Below, piece by piece: positions 36,101 to 49,749 of a stretch of DNA of 64,000 nt. The notes beneath the pieces are model-generated. The model made no database searches. It saw nothing but the letters and a program-made list of their open reading frames with translations, and was not told where the DNA came from. The stretch's first letter is position 1. Every line of letters starts with the position of its first letter. Both the position numbers and the translations under genes were made by a program. Location: assembly GCA_013399855.1 (NCBI GenBank), contig VXAY01003830.1, positions 539,278 through 603,277 of the forward strand, read 5' to 3'. The stretch comes from Oxyruncus cristatus (Eukaryota; Chordata; Aves; Passeriformes; Cotingidae).

Positions 36101-36956
36101 TGTAGCTCTGTCATACTCAGGTTTTCAGGTGGACTGTTAAGTGGCCTTATACGATCTTCAAGGAAGATTTGCGCTTTTTTTTGTTTCTTTTTTTCCTTCC
36201 ATGTAGGTCTGAGGAAAGAACTTACTTTATCTGTCACTCACTTTGTGACTGAAAGAACTATGTTGGTGTTACAAACTTCATCAAGTGATGGAGGGTAGTA
36301 AGCTGTTCAGAGCTGTTCATTGCAAGCATTTTAAAATCCTGTTTCTTTTTGAAAGAAGAATTGCAAGTCTTAGGAAACCGCATCACGGAGGGAGACAAAC
36401 TGCCATGTGTTGGTCCATAAAACCAACTAGAACATAAAACTGTGGAACTGCTTTTCACTTTATTTGCAGAACAAAACCTGAGCTGTATAGCTATGTAGCG
36501 TATTTGATTTTCTGAGGTCAGCCTCAGAGAAGGCAGAGATGAGCATTGTGCAGAATTCCAGCCAGCACAAAAGCTTTACGTGTACTACATCCGGTTTATA
36601 TACTGCTTAATTAGTTTAATCCACAAATACGTAATGTGAGTATAATGGGGTTTTAGATGTAATTTCCTTGGAGTTGAGTAATGCTGTCAGTATTGACTTT
36701 TGGGGAGTATTTGTTTGATATTGCTTACTGTGTGCATGAGGACATTGAACTCCTTCTTTACAGGATGATATAAATGCACTGAAACCATGTTACTAACATA
36801 GCAGTTACATCTAAGTTTTGCCTTACCCCTTTCAGCTAGCTACATTTCCCAAAACAGTATCTGTTTGCCTCTAAAGGGTTGCAGCTGTCCTTTTCCAGAT
36901 GCAGAGGCGCTAAAATATTCCATGTCAATCTATACTAACAAACACTAAAAAAAAAA

Positions 36957-37015
36957 NNNNNNNNNNNNNNNNNNNNNNNNNNNNNNNNNNNNNNNNNNNN
37001 NNNNNNNNNNNNNNN
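36957..37015. other. Assembly gap (59 N)
   Basis: Fifty-nine ambiguous bases lie between an A10 run on the left and an A-rich segment (AAACAAAAAAA) on the right. The true sequence is probably an A-rich low-complexity tract that sequencing or assembly could not resolve. The gap size may be estimated or arbitrary. Confidence 0.98.
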
Positions 37016-37073
37016 AAACAAAAAAAAAAAAAAAAACCAAAAACAAAAAACCGAAAGCCAACAAACAAGGCTT
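37016..37073. repeat. A-rich low-complexity tract next to gap
   Basis: AAACA followed by about 17 A, then CCAAAAACAAAAAACCGAAAGCCAACAAAC. It continues the A-rich context on both sides of the gap. It may be a retroposon tail, but no body is recognisable on either side. Confidence 0.85.
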
Positions 37074-40000
37074 TTTAAGAACTACGTTTTGCCTCTGAGG
37101 TAGTTGCATTTGTGTTTTAGATACCCAGGTGAATGCTGATAAACACTTGATAAAATCTGGTCAGATATCCCATTGTTTAGGTGTAACTTTGTAGGTGTAA
37201 ATTATTTTGGCATAATAAAAATCCTGGCATTTAAAAAAATGTATTTTATTTAAAGAATTAAATATTTTTTGAAAAGCCATTTGGACGACAGTTTAGAGGA
37301 TTGTCTTAATAGCTTTTTGGTGAGATTTATAGCATTGTGCTAAATTCAAGTGAGATTGCAGATACTGGAAAGGGATTACTTCTGCCCACCTCTTAGTAAG
37401 TGACTGTAAGGAAGCTGCTTTCAGGCAGTGGAGAGGTTGCTGCTTTTTTCATTCCTCTGCTTCCTGTTCCTTTCTTCACAGGACTGATGCATATCTTAAT
37501 CATCCTCTGAGCATGGCAGCCTGTGAATCTCTCCTTTAAAGCTTTGCTATTAGCATAGTACTTGGCAGTGGTAAAAACTTTGCTACTAATGTTCTTTTGT
37601 GGCTTTAGCAACACCCTTGCTCTTCTCTTTGAAAAGAGCACAGTAAACCTTGATCGAGTCTGAATTCCTTTATTGTGTCTTTTTACTGGCATGGAGACTG
37701 ATGAAAGTCAAAACACTGGTATGGTAACAGGAATGAAGTGCAGTGTGCTGTTACACAAACCCTTGTTAGCAAAAGAAAAGCCATTTGGTTTCTTTCCATT
37801 TGAACTGTCCAAATACAGTTTTAAAAACCAATCTGACTATAAAATTAGCAAAGCCTCTGTCTTTGTGAGGTAAAAAAGAGTACTGTAACTTTTTCAGATG
37901 GGTTGATTTGTATGGATTGAATTGGTTTGGATAGAAATGGGAAGATGCTAACATTTTAGCCTGGAGATACGAGTTAACATTTTGAGTTAGAACAGTATGT
38001 TAAAATGGACTGGAAAATCAATACTTTACTGGATCTTTCCAATACTGGAAGATCAATACTTTATCTAAAAACATAAAGCATATAAAATGTGCATTTGTTT
38101 TTGGTTTTTTTAATGAAAAGTTGCATTGGACTGTAATGATGTTTAGCACGCTATTTGTTCTTTACAAAACCAGTGTAAAAATATTCAAGATTTCATACCA
38201 TCAATACCTGGAATGAACTTTTGGGATAAAAGCTACCTGCTTAGAAAATGAGCTAATAAAGTAGATAAGTACAAATATATCTTTTTAGATAAAACAAGTC
38301 TGATCTCAGGTATCTAAAATTCACCCTGGCCAGCCATTAGGACAACTCTGTGATAGAGACAAGTAGTAAGACAGTATCATTCTGAGTTTGAGGTTCTTGG
38401 AAGGGAGTAGAAGGCAGATAATCATTGCAGAACTCAACGAGATCTGCAGGGTGTTTGAATCCATTCTGCAGCATGTCTCTGGGTAAGTGGTGGGTACCTG
38501 GATAACAGCTGGGCTTGGGAGACACTATATCCCCCCATTTTGCGGAGAGGACATCATATTGTAGACTGGGTCTTGGGATATTTGTTATATGTCTGTGATG
38601 CCTGTTTACCTAGTCTCCAATTTCTTTGGGAGACCAAGCTGCAGAATCAGTGACGCAGCAGCCAAAGTTTCCCTCCAGGTATCCTCATGAAGCAAGTGGC
38701 TTCCTGTACCAACTGGACTGAGACAGGCCTGGCTGAGGAGTCCCAAATTCCTGATTGTGGGTCTCACAGTGCTACTCCAAGGGCTCCCTGCTCTTCTCAG
38801 GGCACTTTTCCAAGGAGAGGGGATGCTGCTTTTCTCGGACCTGAATTCCTTCCGTTGTGCAGCCTGGATCCTGAGCAGGCGGTTCCTGAGTTAAATTAGT
38901 CTGCTCTTTGTCTCATCAAAAGTTACAGAAGTCCTGCAGTGTAGGACTTTCTAGCCAAGTGGATTTGTTTTTTCCTGCCTATTGCAATACTAAGTTCCTG
39001 ATTTCTCCCTGTAGGGCAGCTAAAAACGTAGTCTTGACCTGAAGCAAATGTTCCCAACCTCAGTGAATGGTCAGTGTAGCAGATGTTTTGTTGCATCACT
39101 CACCCCCGGAGGCAGGAAGGATTTTTGCTTCTCAGTGTGCTAAATGCTTTTGAAGACTTTGAAGTGTTCCTGTAAGTTTTGGTTATGTTCCTATTTGGGG
39201 AGCTTCTTTATAGGCCTTTACATTTCCAGGGGAACAGTCTTTGAGTATAATGGGGTTAAGCTTTCCCTGATAACTGTTGATGAAGATGGTCTCTCTGAAT
39301 AGTAATTACCACATTGAGAACTGTAGAAAGAAATCGATATTATGGCTGTTTCACCTTGCAGTGTTACATCAGGCTGAAGTTCAGGGATTCGACCCTGTTG
39401 AGGGTTCACCTAACTGACTAAATAGATGCCATCTTCAGATAGTCATTTGTGTTTGCCAGCCTAGGACAGAAATCTTGCTCCAAGCTCCAGATGTTTAAAG
39501 AGTATGAAACCTTCTGCTGTTTTTTCTAAAGCAACTAAACCTTTCAGATAATCTCTGGAACTCATTAGGTGTAACAAAAAAGATGAAGGATACTGGTATT
39601 CCCACCAACAAATTTATCTGTTTTTCATGAGATGTGACAAAATAGCCAAGATGGAGAGAGAGATTCAGGAGCAGAAGCTTGGTTTTCATCAGTAAGTGAC
39701 ACTGCATTTGTGTGTAGTGTTGTTTAGAAGCATCACCAGCTGAGGAGCCATCTGTGCACTAATCATTATATTTCTTTCAAGTTGAGTGGTGGGCCAGTTC
39801 ATTTTTTTTCACTCTCATCTGCCAACATTCATAGTAGCATCTTTGAGAGCACAAAACAATTACTCAAAAGAAAAAACAAACATACCTTAGAATAGCTGGA
39901 ACTATGTGAGGTGTGATGCCCATATGCATATTTTGCAGTTTATCCATCCCTTCTTTTTCCATCTAGCACATGTAGGTTCCTATAGTTGAAAGAATTGTGT

Positions 40001-40324
40001 AATTTATGAGGAGTAAGTACTTATACTCTTGGTGTGAATCCTGTGCAGGTTGAAGAGTGAATGGAGTGCTCACTGGGCTTGGAAACAGCTATTGATGTGG
40101 AGGCAGCAGCGTAACAGAAACTTGGTGGTAAAGAGAAGATAAGGCAGTGGCAGAAGGCTCATTTTGAAAGCACAGACATGCATCCTTTCTTATCAAGGAT
40201 CCCAGAGAAAGAATTATGTAAATATGAAGTTGATTGAAAAGGCTTGGCAGAAAGTTTGCCCTTGCTGACTGCTTCCATCATAGCACAGAATGAGTGGTAT
40301 CAATAAATAGGGATGAATTGTAGA

Positions 40325-40815
40325 ATAACCCCCTGCTCAAATCAAGGACAGCTTAAGAGTTAGACTAGATTTGTTGGACCCTGTTCAGCTGCATTTTGAA
40401 TATGTCCAAAGATGGCAATTCCCCAGCCTGTCTGGGTACCCTGCATGGGTCTTAACACCCTTGTGGAGAAAATGTTCTCCTTTACGCACAGTTGGATTTT
40501 TCACTTACTGCAGTGTGTGACCATTGCTTCTTATCCTCTCCCTGTTCATCTCCCAGGTGTCTGATTCAGTCTTCCCTGTAATCACTTATTACATCCTTGA
40601 ATGCAGTAACACCCCTCGCTGCTTTTATATCTTGAGATTAAGCAAACCTGTCTCCTTTAGCCTTTACTTGTGCACCCTTTTCTCTAGCCTAAACCATTGT
40701 AGTGACCTTTCTCTGGACATGCTTGAGTGTGTCTTATACCATGGAGACCAAAACTTCATACTCCAGATGCTGTCTCATAAGTACTAAACAGAAGCTTATA
40801 ATCACTTCCCTCTGC
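40325..40815 (-). mobile_element. Old CR1 LINE fragment
   Basis: About 490 bases align by eye, with many substitutions and gaps, to the reverse complement of the CR1 3' ORF2/3' UTR region. Matches include TTTGAATATGTCCAAAGATGG, TGTGTGACCATTGCTTCTTATCC, TCTCTAGCCTAAACCATTGTAG, TTTCTCTGGACATGCTTGAG and CAAAACTTCATACTCCAGATG, in consensus order. The divergence is clearly higher than in the copies at 31.4 and 53.0 kb, so this is an older insertion. The plus-strand open frame 40524-40787 inside it is a chance antisense frame. Confidence 0.85.
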
Positions 40816-43800
40816 CTGCCAGCTGCATTTGTACATTTCAGTTTTGTTGGTGCAAGGGCGTATTACTGATTCATGTTCGACTGGACAGACGCACTTAATC
40901 CTGAAGTTTGAAGGATTTAGGTCACAGATCCACTATTAGACTATTGCAATGACATAATTACAGGAAAAGTTGAAATAAAGACTGGAAAAAGAAAATTTTG
41001 ATTGCTGCAAAACAGTATGTGGAGTGTGGCAAAAGGCTTCTAGTGTCATAGTCACCCATGAGATGTGTTCTTAGTGAGTGCGGTTGGTTCTACAGTAGAA
41101 AAGAGAACTGGAAACTGCTGTGTCCCAAATGTTGAAATATTGTACCAGCAAATAATAAATTTTAATCCCTCTTGTTAGACTTTTGCTTGAACACTGGAAA
41201 TACATAAGAACGAGAGGACTCCTTGTATGCAGTTACTGAAGTTTGCTGTTGCTAACTGCGTTTGTTTTATTTGGGCGAAAGCTTGAGGATGGAAAAAGAG
41301 GTACTGTGCCAGCTCCAAACACAGATGGTGACACTTGAATACCAATGAGTTTAAGAGCGAAGGAACTCTTAACCGGTGGAGCAATAGTGTGTTTCATGAA
41401 GAAGAAGAAAAGTCTAAAACCAAAAAGGCAGCTGTAGGTAGCTTGTTCTTATCCAGCTGTGTCAATCTTGCAGCTGCTCAGCTGATTCAGTCAATTCTTC
41501 TTTCTGTTTTCGGGTTTTTTCTTCGTTTAACAACTTAACAGTTTCTTTCGTTTGTCTCTTACCTTTCCTTGCTCCCCTCCCTCTTTTGCCTACTGAATTG
41601 TCTTTCAGTAGGTTATATTCCTTTATGACTTGAGGAAAACACCACTTCACATCTACTTGTTATTTGTGCACTGGTTTGTGTAATCTTTAATGGCAGAGTA
41701 CCAATTTGACCCTCAAAGTGCAATTTTTTTTTCTGGGAAACATATACAATAAAATCCACCTTATTGAAGTGACAAGAGAGGAAAAAATTATGCTAGAACA
41801 TCTGTGTCATTTACACCTCCTATCTGAAAAAAAGTACCTTGGAATCCTCATTTTAACTGCAGAGGTGAAAAGAGTGGTTTGGAATGTGCAACTCCACTGG
41901 CTTCTCCTACTGCAACAACAGCTACAGCTTTTGGGAATGAGTTTGGAAGGGGTCCTGGGAGTTAAATCCTGCCTTCTGGAGGGAAGGGAAACTTGCCTAA
42001 TTTAGAGAAGGAGATGGAGATAGATAATGTGAAGTGCACTCATAACAAAATTAAATAAATTTTAAGCAGAACAGGTTAGTAGATGTTTTAATCTGAAACT
42101 GAAATTATTCAGAATAGTATTGAAGAAAAAAAATAGAATTTTCACAGAGTATTCTGTAGTCCCTATATTGTAAGGAGCTTATTTGGAGGCAAAATTCTCC
42201 CTCAGTATTTTAGGAAGGTATTCCCCACAGGTGACTGTAAATGGCTTTTTGCTGTTCTTATTTAGCAAATCAAGTGTTGTTCAAATTTGTTTTGATTGTA
42301 GTGAGTTGGTTTGGGTTAGGGCTTTTTGTTTTTTGGGTTTTTTTTTAATGACTACTGCATTATTCATTGTGTGAATTACCTTAAAAAAGAAGTATAATAT
42401 TGCGACTGCTCACTCTTGATTTAAGTTTAAAGAAAGACTTCAGCTGGTTTTGAAGTACCAACTACCATGATTTACCCTAAGGTCTTGTTGAATTTTTTTT
42501 TTTTATTTTATTTTTAATTCTGTGCCTTCATATTCTTGCAAAAATAACAGCTCCTAGGTTAAGTTAGTTTAAAAAGTCTCAGTAAAGGTATTTTTGTCTC
42601 AACTGTCTCTTGTTCTGTGAATAATGTAGTGCATGCTAAGTAATCTCTTGTGGTGTAAGATGGGTAATGGTTCACGCCCTAATAAAATCGTAAAGCATGT
42701 CATATTTGTGTCTCATACCTTATTTACTGTGCACTTCACTGCTGTAAAACAGTTAGCAGATGGAAGTGAAACACAGAACCCTGTGCAGTGATGGGAAACA
42801 GAGAAACATGCTGGTGGTATGTTTTCTTTGATTAAATTGTAGTTGGCACATGGATGCAGGACTATTTGGCTAACCTTACTGTTCCTTTAAGAAGAGAGTG
42901 GGGTGACAATAGTCTTTCTACAGGTCCGGATTTTTTTGATCAAGTTTTAATTTTTTTGTTATTTTTATATCAACTTTTTTTCTAGACTGTAAACCACAAC
43001 ACTTAAAATATGAACTTGGGGCCACATCCCCTTCCCTGTCTGGTTGTGATTAGAGCTGAAGATAATTCTTAAAAATTTAAAAATAAACACAAGTGTGTTG
43101 CTCTTGCAGGAATTCTGCAAATATATAATTTCATTATTTGTATTTTTTTGCTAATGTAATGCTTCAAAGCTTATATTGACTTCAGTATGAAGTCTTTTTG
43201 TCTTAAAGCATAGGGAAAAGCCTGTGTTAGTGTGGTCTTTCTCTAGGGAATTTAGATGATGTTCACAATAATTGGGACTAAACATTAATATGCAGATTTA
43301 ACATTTGTGAAGTTTTGAAACAAAGGTTTAATGCAAACTATATTTTTATCAATTTTTTTATACTGTTTAAATTAAGAGAAAATTACTTTGAGTTAAAGTT
43401 TAAAAATTTAAATAGCATTGATTTGTACATATGTTGGTAACTAGTGCTGTTGTGAGAGATTTCACTATTAGCATTACTTTATTTTCTGGAACCTGTAGTG
43501 ATAGCAAATCAGTGTTTCTAATGTCTCTAAACCAAAAAATTTTATACCAAACAAACAAAATCGACCAGGAAAGGTTGAAATGCTTCTTCCAGTTTTTGAG
43601 TACTCATGAGTCAGTATTCTGGTAAAGCTAGATCAGAAGTCCTTCTCTACAGAAGGAAGCTGATTAAAAAAAAAAGGAAAAAAATATATATGCATACACA
43701 CGTATTTGTAAAGTAAGGTATTAAGGATACTATTCATCAGTTACTGAATACTGAAGCAACTTCTTGAAGAGAAGTCGCTTTGTTGCCATCTTCTCTTCTC

Positions 43801-45849
43801 TGCTAAAATTTATTTGGTGGGGTTTTTTCAGGTAAACACCAGAAATTTTTTTACTCACTAAGCTTAAGTTATTTTTTGCTGATGTTGAGTTCTTCTCAGT
43901 CTTGAAAGTAAGTATTTTCAAATTTTGAATTTGAGGTTTTAAAAAAAAAAAGTCACTGTCCATTTGTGATGATCAAGACATGGTTAAAATACAGAAGGTC
44001 CCCTAAGCCTCTCTGTAGCTGGGTGAAAACCAAAATACTAATTCTTTAAGTCTGGAAAATGAAATTCACTGCAATTGCTGTTATTAAGATTTGTGGCGAA
44101 GCAGCCTGGTTGAAGATAAGGTAGAACTTTCTGCAATGTGTGCTGTGATATCTTCATTTTGTGGGGTGCATCAGCCACAGAGACTGTGTTTTGCATCAGC
44201 AAGAGAGTTGATGAGTATGTGTTGGGAGATGCTGACTCTGATGTCTACTTGACACGCAGTGGAAACACATGGCACCTGCACTTTGCTGGGACACTGTGGT
44301 AGTTGTGGCAATCAGCACTAAGTACTTTGAGCCATCTAGTCGAAAAAGGAGCGGGAACAAACAAGTGGCTGAAAGTGATTCAGAAGGAGCAAAGTGTAAC
44401 TGAGAACAGCCTGTGCTGAAGGATTTAAACAAAAGACACAGTACGTGTTGGTGTGCTTGCAAAGTCCTGAAGTGTGAAACTTGAGGTGGAAAATGGCAAT
44501 TCAGCAAAACTGGGTGTTTTGCCCAGTGCATTTTTTCCAAGCATAGTTGTGTAAGCCTCTTCATTCAGTCTCACAAAGGATGACTCGTTACACAAGAGAC
44601 ATGGTGGATTACATATGGACATACTCATACAATCATCATGTTTTCCATCCCCTATTTATTTGCTTACCACCCAAAATGATTGTTAGGATATTCTCAGCTG
44701 CAGAAGTCTTCCAGAAATCATTTGAGAAATGATCAGTCCTGTGAATAATGTACCAAAGAACAATGACCTCCCTCTCTCTGGGACAGCGTGCCAAGAACAC
44801 GATGAAGCACATCAGTGTCTGAAAACATATGTCGTAGTGCTAAATGAGGACAAGCGCAAGCCACCTGAAATCCTTCGGGAATATTATTTTAAGACAAACA
44901 AGTTGATTCATTTCTGTGAGAAGTTTAGAGTGTTCTGGAGATAATTCAACCAAATTTGTAGATTTCAAGTCCTTTTACAGTCACAGTCAGTTACTGTTTT
45001 CAAGGGCTACTGGGTTTTAAGGGCTGGAGACCCTCTGGTTGGAATGTGGCCTAGTATTTATTAACTTGGTGGAAGAGTTAAAAAGTAAGTAATAAAGTAC
45101 GACCATGATACATATTTTAGTCAAGATTAAGAGGAGTATTTGGTAAATTCTGGTATGCCAGTATTAAATTAGAAGTTTAATATTGATGACAGCTCTTAGG
45201 AAGCTTAATTCTGGAAGACAGGATTTCACCTGTTTATTCAAACAGTTCTAAAATTTGCTTTAATATTTGGAAGGGCAGCCAGAGAATATTGTAGACACAG
45301 GCTAGAGAGGGTTGTTACTTTTTTTTGCATACTGATTTAACATTTAAAAGAGGGAAAACTGAATGGTAGAGTGTACAAAGAAGGAAACAATCATTTGAAG
45401 TGCCAGAATATGTAAAAACAAAGCTCTGAAGGACAGAAAAGAAAGAAATTATTAATTCTTATTGAGACACGTAAGCTATCAGTTATGTTTGTCAAATCCT
45501 TCAGGGTGTATTTGGAAACATGAAACAATAAATGATCTAGGAGTCATAAATCATGACTGGGGTCATATTTAGGCATCTGCATTAAAACTGATAAAAACAG
45601 GTACTTAGAACTGAAAATCTTGATGATTATATTAGAGTGCTTTAGTTATATTTGTCCCACCTAATTGATTAAGTTTTGTGTTAAGGCACGTAAAGGAATT
45701 TCCAAAGAATAGTCAACAGAACTGTTATCTAAGCATGGTTTCCATTTTGTGATAGAAGACTAAGGCTTTTTAGGAGAGAGAGTAAAATAGCATATGGCAT
45801 TTGTTTGAATATAAATTATCTGTATAGGAACACTGTTAAAACATGTATT

Positions 45850-45890
45850 TAATAACACCATAAATATAAATATTAATAACACCATAAATA
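45850..45890 (+). repeat. Two-copy tandem duplication, period 24
   Basis: TAATAACACCATAAATA occurs at 45850-45866 and again at 45874-45890 without change. It is a short local duplication in AT-rich intron. Confidence 0.88.
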
Positions 45891-48639
45891 CAGAATACAA
45901 GATTCTTACAATAACTAACTCAATGCTACAGTTGATGAGACTGAAGCCAAGTCTGGTTAGATATTTAAGCTTACATAGCAAGTGCTAGCTGAATAAGTAG
46001 AGTCCAGCTTTATTTGTTCTGGGTGTATGCCTCTATTCCAGAATTTGCTAAACCTCATTTAGTTGTCACCGTTGTCTATGGCTCCGTGAAAACCACTGCT
46101 ATACCTTTAGACATGTGAGATGTGACAGACTCTGCCTCCCTCAAGGTCTTGAGATGCACTGGAAAGCCTATGACAGGCAGGGAAGAGGGGCTGGCCTCCC
46201 CTGTTTATGTCCTGCAGCTGTTGTTAAAGTGGCAGGAGGAATGGGAGTCAGTAAGGGCCAGGAAGGAAGAGCAGTCACAGCTCTTCCTCGATGGCACAGT
46301 GCTGCAGGGGGCGGGCAGTATAAGGCTGCCATTTCCATGTGGCAATGTGTTTAGGGGTGTGCTTCAGGGGCTGCCGAGATCCCCAAAATGGGCTTATCCT
46401 GGGATTGTTCTAGTGGGGACTTGCTCATACCTGTGACCGTGGCGTTATCTGGATAGTGGTGTTCCTGCAACAGAAAAGGGAGAGGCTTACAAGTGACAAG
46501 AGCAGATGGGTTCATGCCTGTGGGAGATGAGCGTGTACTCTTAGAAATAAGCCTGGGAATTTTGCTTTCAGTCTGCTGTAAGTTAGAACTCTTTGGATCC
46601 AGAGCCTTATTCTGGAGAAGCCGGCCAAACAGCATCTCATACTGGCCTACTTTCCATCTCCGAAGAACTAGGGATTAGTTGACATTCTTCTCTTCTTTAT
46701 TAGTAGTTTAAGGGCTGGATGACTTTTGAAGTAAGCTAAACAAACATTGAGATCAAATTATTTTTGTGGCACTTGCTTTTAAAGATTGCTATTGAAACTT
46801 CCCAAGAAGTACAAAAACATTTGGAGTTAATAACAACATCTGGAAATTACACTAACAAGGAGATGTAAGGGGCATCATCTGTCCTGCTAAATTGCTCTCA
46901 CTTGGTTTGTAAAATATCCAACTCCCTTAGCAGTACAGTCGCCCAGTTGGCTTTGTGGAGTACAAGAGCTTTCTACATTCCTCTCAAGTATCCAGCATTG
47001 CTACTGGGAGAGATAGGTCTATATTCCTAAGACTGTGGACAAGGAAAACAATTTGTCTGGATTTTTTTCAGCCCTCTACTGACTTGAGAAATCTCATCTG
47101 TGAACATAAGGGTGCCAAGATTGTTTCTTATTCATGGTTCTTTCAAGTGAAAAATGGACCTCAGCAAACGCGCTCCAGCCAGTGAAGCTCTGACTGTGTT
47201 CTTGCATAAAACTGAACAAACTTTAAAGCTGTGTGTATTTGGCGGTTCCTGTAGTCTTGGAAAAGCATCCACTTATTTACTCAGTTGGTCACAAAATGTA
47301 CTTTCCTCTTTACTTGTTTTCTTATCCCTATGGAGATAATTAACTGTTATATGAAAAAATAAGACCTCTATGTTTGGAACAGTGCATTGATAATTCTGAC
47401 CTTTGCTCTTTTGACATCTCGTTCATCCATCAATTTTCATGTTAAAAAAAATATGCGGTTTTGGATTATGAATTGAAAAAAATTACTTTTACCAGTAAAT
47501 CTATCTTGAAAAATAATTATATTCCTGAAGCAATGCCTGCATTGAACTACACAGATTGCAGCATTAGTTTAAAATGGAAAAAAAGTCATACTGCTGAATC
47601 GTGTCTTGATGTCTATAAATGTGGTTTGTCCAGTTAACTTTTTGTTTAACTGTTGAGGTGGAAGTCTTTCTCTTCCACTCAGTCTACTCTCACTACTCAA
47701 AACCAGATTTTTGACAGACCTTTAGTATCAGCTGCTGGTAATTTCTGCTACAGTATGTCTATCTTGAAGGATCTGCTTTACTAGTAACAGAAATACTTCT
47801 TCCCTTCAGTCTAATTGTGCACATCATTAATACGTGTAGTATGAACTGTGTTATTTTCTATGTGGTACAGCGTTGCAAGTGTTGGTATTCAGTGCTGCTA
47901 TTTTCATGTTTAACAACAAATAATTTATTTCAATTAATTATTAAGAAACAACCAAAACCAAGCTACAGCTTCTGTAATGTAAAAGTTGGCAATAGTGATC
48001 TGCAGTTCTTTTGAGATCTGCCCTGAATTCTTGAAAGTTGGAGGTGGAATTCAACATCTCTATGTCCCAATATGTTTGCAAATTAATTATCATAGCAGTG
48101 AAGGATTGAAGGTGGCCATTTGTATTGAATTAAGTCTTGTGAACATTTATGTAACTGCTCATTAGATACTCATCAAACTTTACCTTAAAATGAGTTAAAT
48201 TTGTTTTCTTCCACTCATCTCTGCTACTGGAAGATTGGTTGATACAGTGATGTTTCTTAATGTCTTGTGTAAATATATTCATGCTTTATTCATCTCCATT
48301 AATTGTACTATCAATATTGAACCTTAATCTAAATATTTGTCATGTATTCATAGAAACCTCTTTTTTTTTTTCAGCTGAGGCAGGGAGCCCATGTAAGCCA
48401 GGCATTTCTATTTTGCTTTATTAGCTTTATAATCACTATAGTAACCTCTCTGTGCATATGTCACAATTTTCAATTAAACTTCCAGGAATGGGAGTGATTG
48501 GAGCTGCGTGAAGTGCTCCACGAGGGAGAGGCTTTGTATTGAGGCATTTCTATGGCCTTGTTTTTACTGGTACTGTATCACCTGGTACAAATTGTACCTG
48601 CTTTTTTATGATGAGGAGGCCTAGACATTATTTCCTTCT

Positions 48640-48870
48640 TCTGTCATTTCCAGCTTTTAACTCTTGATTTATAGCAGATGCTCTTATCCTGGCCTCAAAA
48701 TCCATAATTTTGCACTTTATACTGTTAAATTTCATCCCACTTACATTAGTCCCATGGTCAAAGCAAACCAGCTGTGCCTTCTGCTTTCTCCACATTAATG
48801 ATGTTCCACAAGCTTCTGACAGCCCCCATTCTGGAACCTTTTGTTACCAAAATTTGCACTATAAATATGT
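48640..48870 (-). mobile_element. Possible L3/CR1-like ancient LINE relic
   Basis: TTTTGCACTTTATACTGTTAAATTTCATCCCACTTACATTAG resembles the reverse-complement motif of L3 and related CR1 clades (TTTGCACTTGTCAATATTGAATTTCATTCTGTT...), followed by a diverged CCACATTAATGATGTTCCACAAGCTTCTGAC stretch. The match is short and made from memory; boundaries are approximate. It could be chance. Confidence 0.35.
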
Positions 48871-49187
48871 ACATGCACAGAGACGAACACACTTTTCGTA
48901 TTATATGCTAGTACTTCTTTATTGCATATTACCTGCCATCTACTTTTGGATGTTTCTTAGGTATCTTGCAATTCTTCTAATCCTAGTCTTTTCCCACTCA
49001 AATATGGTTATGGCATAGTTAATGCTATGCTAAATCCATGGACATTGTAATTCATTCATTAATTGCTTACATATCACTTTGTCATGATATTCTTTGATAA
49101 ATGTACTTTGCATTTTATCCCCCTTTTCTGTGTGATATAAGGTATTTTTTTTCTTGGACATTTGTCCTGAAGCTTTTCATACTCCTA

Positions 49188-49236
49188 ATCAGCTAATAAG
49201 ATAGCTATAATAAGACATCAGCTAATAAGGTAGCTA
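49188..49236 (+). repeat. Two-copy tandem duplication, period 29
   Basis: ATCAGCTAATAAGATAGCTA at 49188-49207 is repeated with one change as ATCAGCTAATAAGGTAGCTA at 49217-49236. It is a short local duplication in AT-rich intron. Confidence 0.85.
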
Positions 49237-49733
49237 ATTTCACCATTTCTTAGGCACAAATATTTGTTTTCTCTTTTCCTAGACTAGCCTAGTTCCTGTT
49301 GTCTCTTCCTTTTCATCCTTCATTTTTCAGACTACAGAGCTGCTTCATCACACTGACATTTAATGTCTCTTGAATGGAACAGGTCCTTCAGTAGTGAGAC
49401 TGGTCCCTAGTCCATCATCTTTCTGTTATTTCTGTAATGTCCAGTTTCATTCCTAACGCTGTTATTTCATTCTGTTGCTCAAGATTCTTACATTAGTGCA
49501 CAAATTTGTTAATTGTGCCAAACTAACCACGCATAGTTTCTTTGCTGAATTAATTCGCCCACATCATCACTCACTGTTTTTCTTCTCTGCTCCCCATCCT
49601 CTTATATTCTGTTAACTTTTGAGTTTCACTGTGATAGTCCTAGTCACCACCTACCCATTTTATCCTCTTTGTTGTACTTGGCAAAAGGCATGAAGCTTTG
49701 AAATGTTTTTTTGTTGTTGGGTTTTCTTTTTTG

Positions 49734-49749
49734 GTGTGTGTGTGTGTGT
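49734..49749. repeat. (GT)8 microsatellite
   Basis: Eight GT units inside a T-rich segment. It is a candidate length polymorphism and has no other visible role. Confidence 0.9.

Noticed and set aside
39370..39410. tRNA T-arm-like GGGATTCGACCCTG
   Set aside because: No acceptor stem, D-arm or anticodon arm could be built around it.
40524..40787. Plus-strand 87-codon open frame
   Set aside because: It is an antisense frame inside a decayed CR1 copy.
44196..44564. Minus-strand 122-codon open frame
   Set aside because: No similarity recognised, no supporting splice or promoter context, and composition is like the surrounding intron; the length is plausible by chance in 64 kb.
46122..46436. Plus-strand 104-codon frame with a charged helical-looking stretch (WQEEWESVRARKEEQ)
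   Set aside because: It lies in a mildly GC-rich patch with another frame open over the same bases, and I recognise no family. There is no sign of coding conservation from one sequence.
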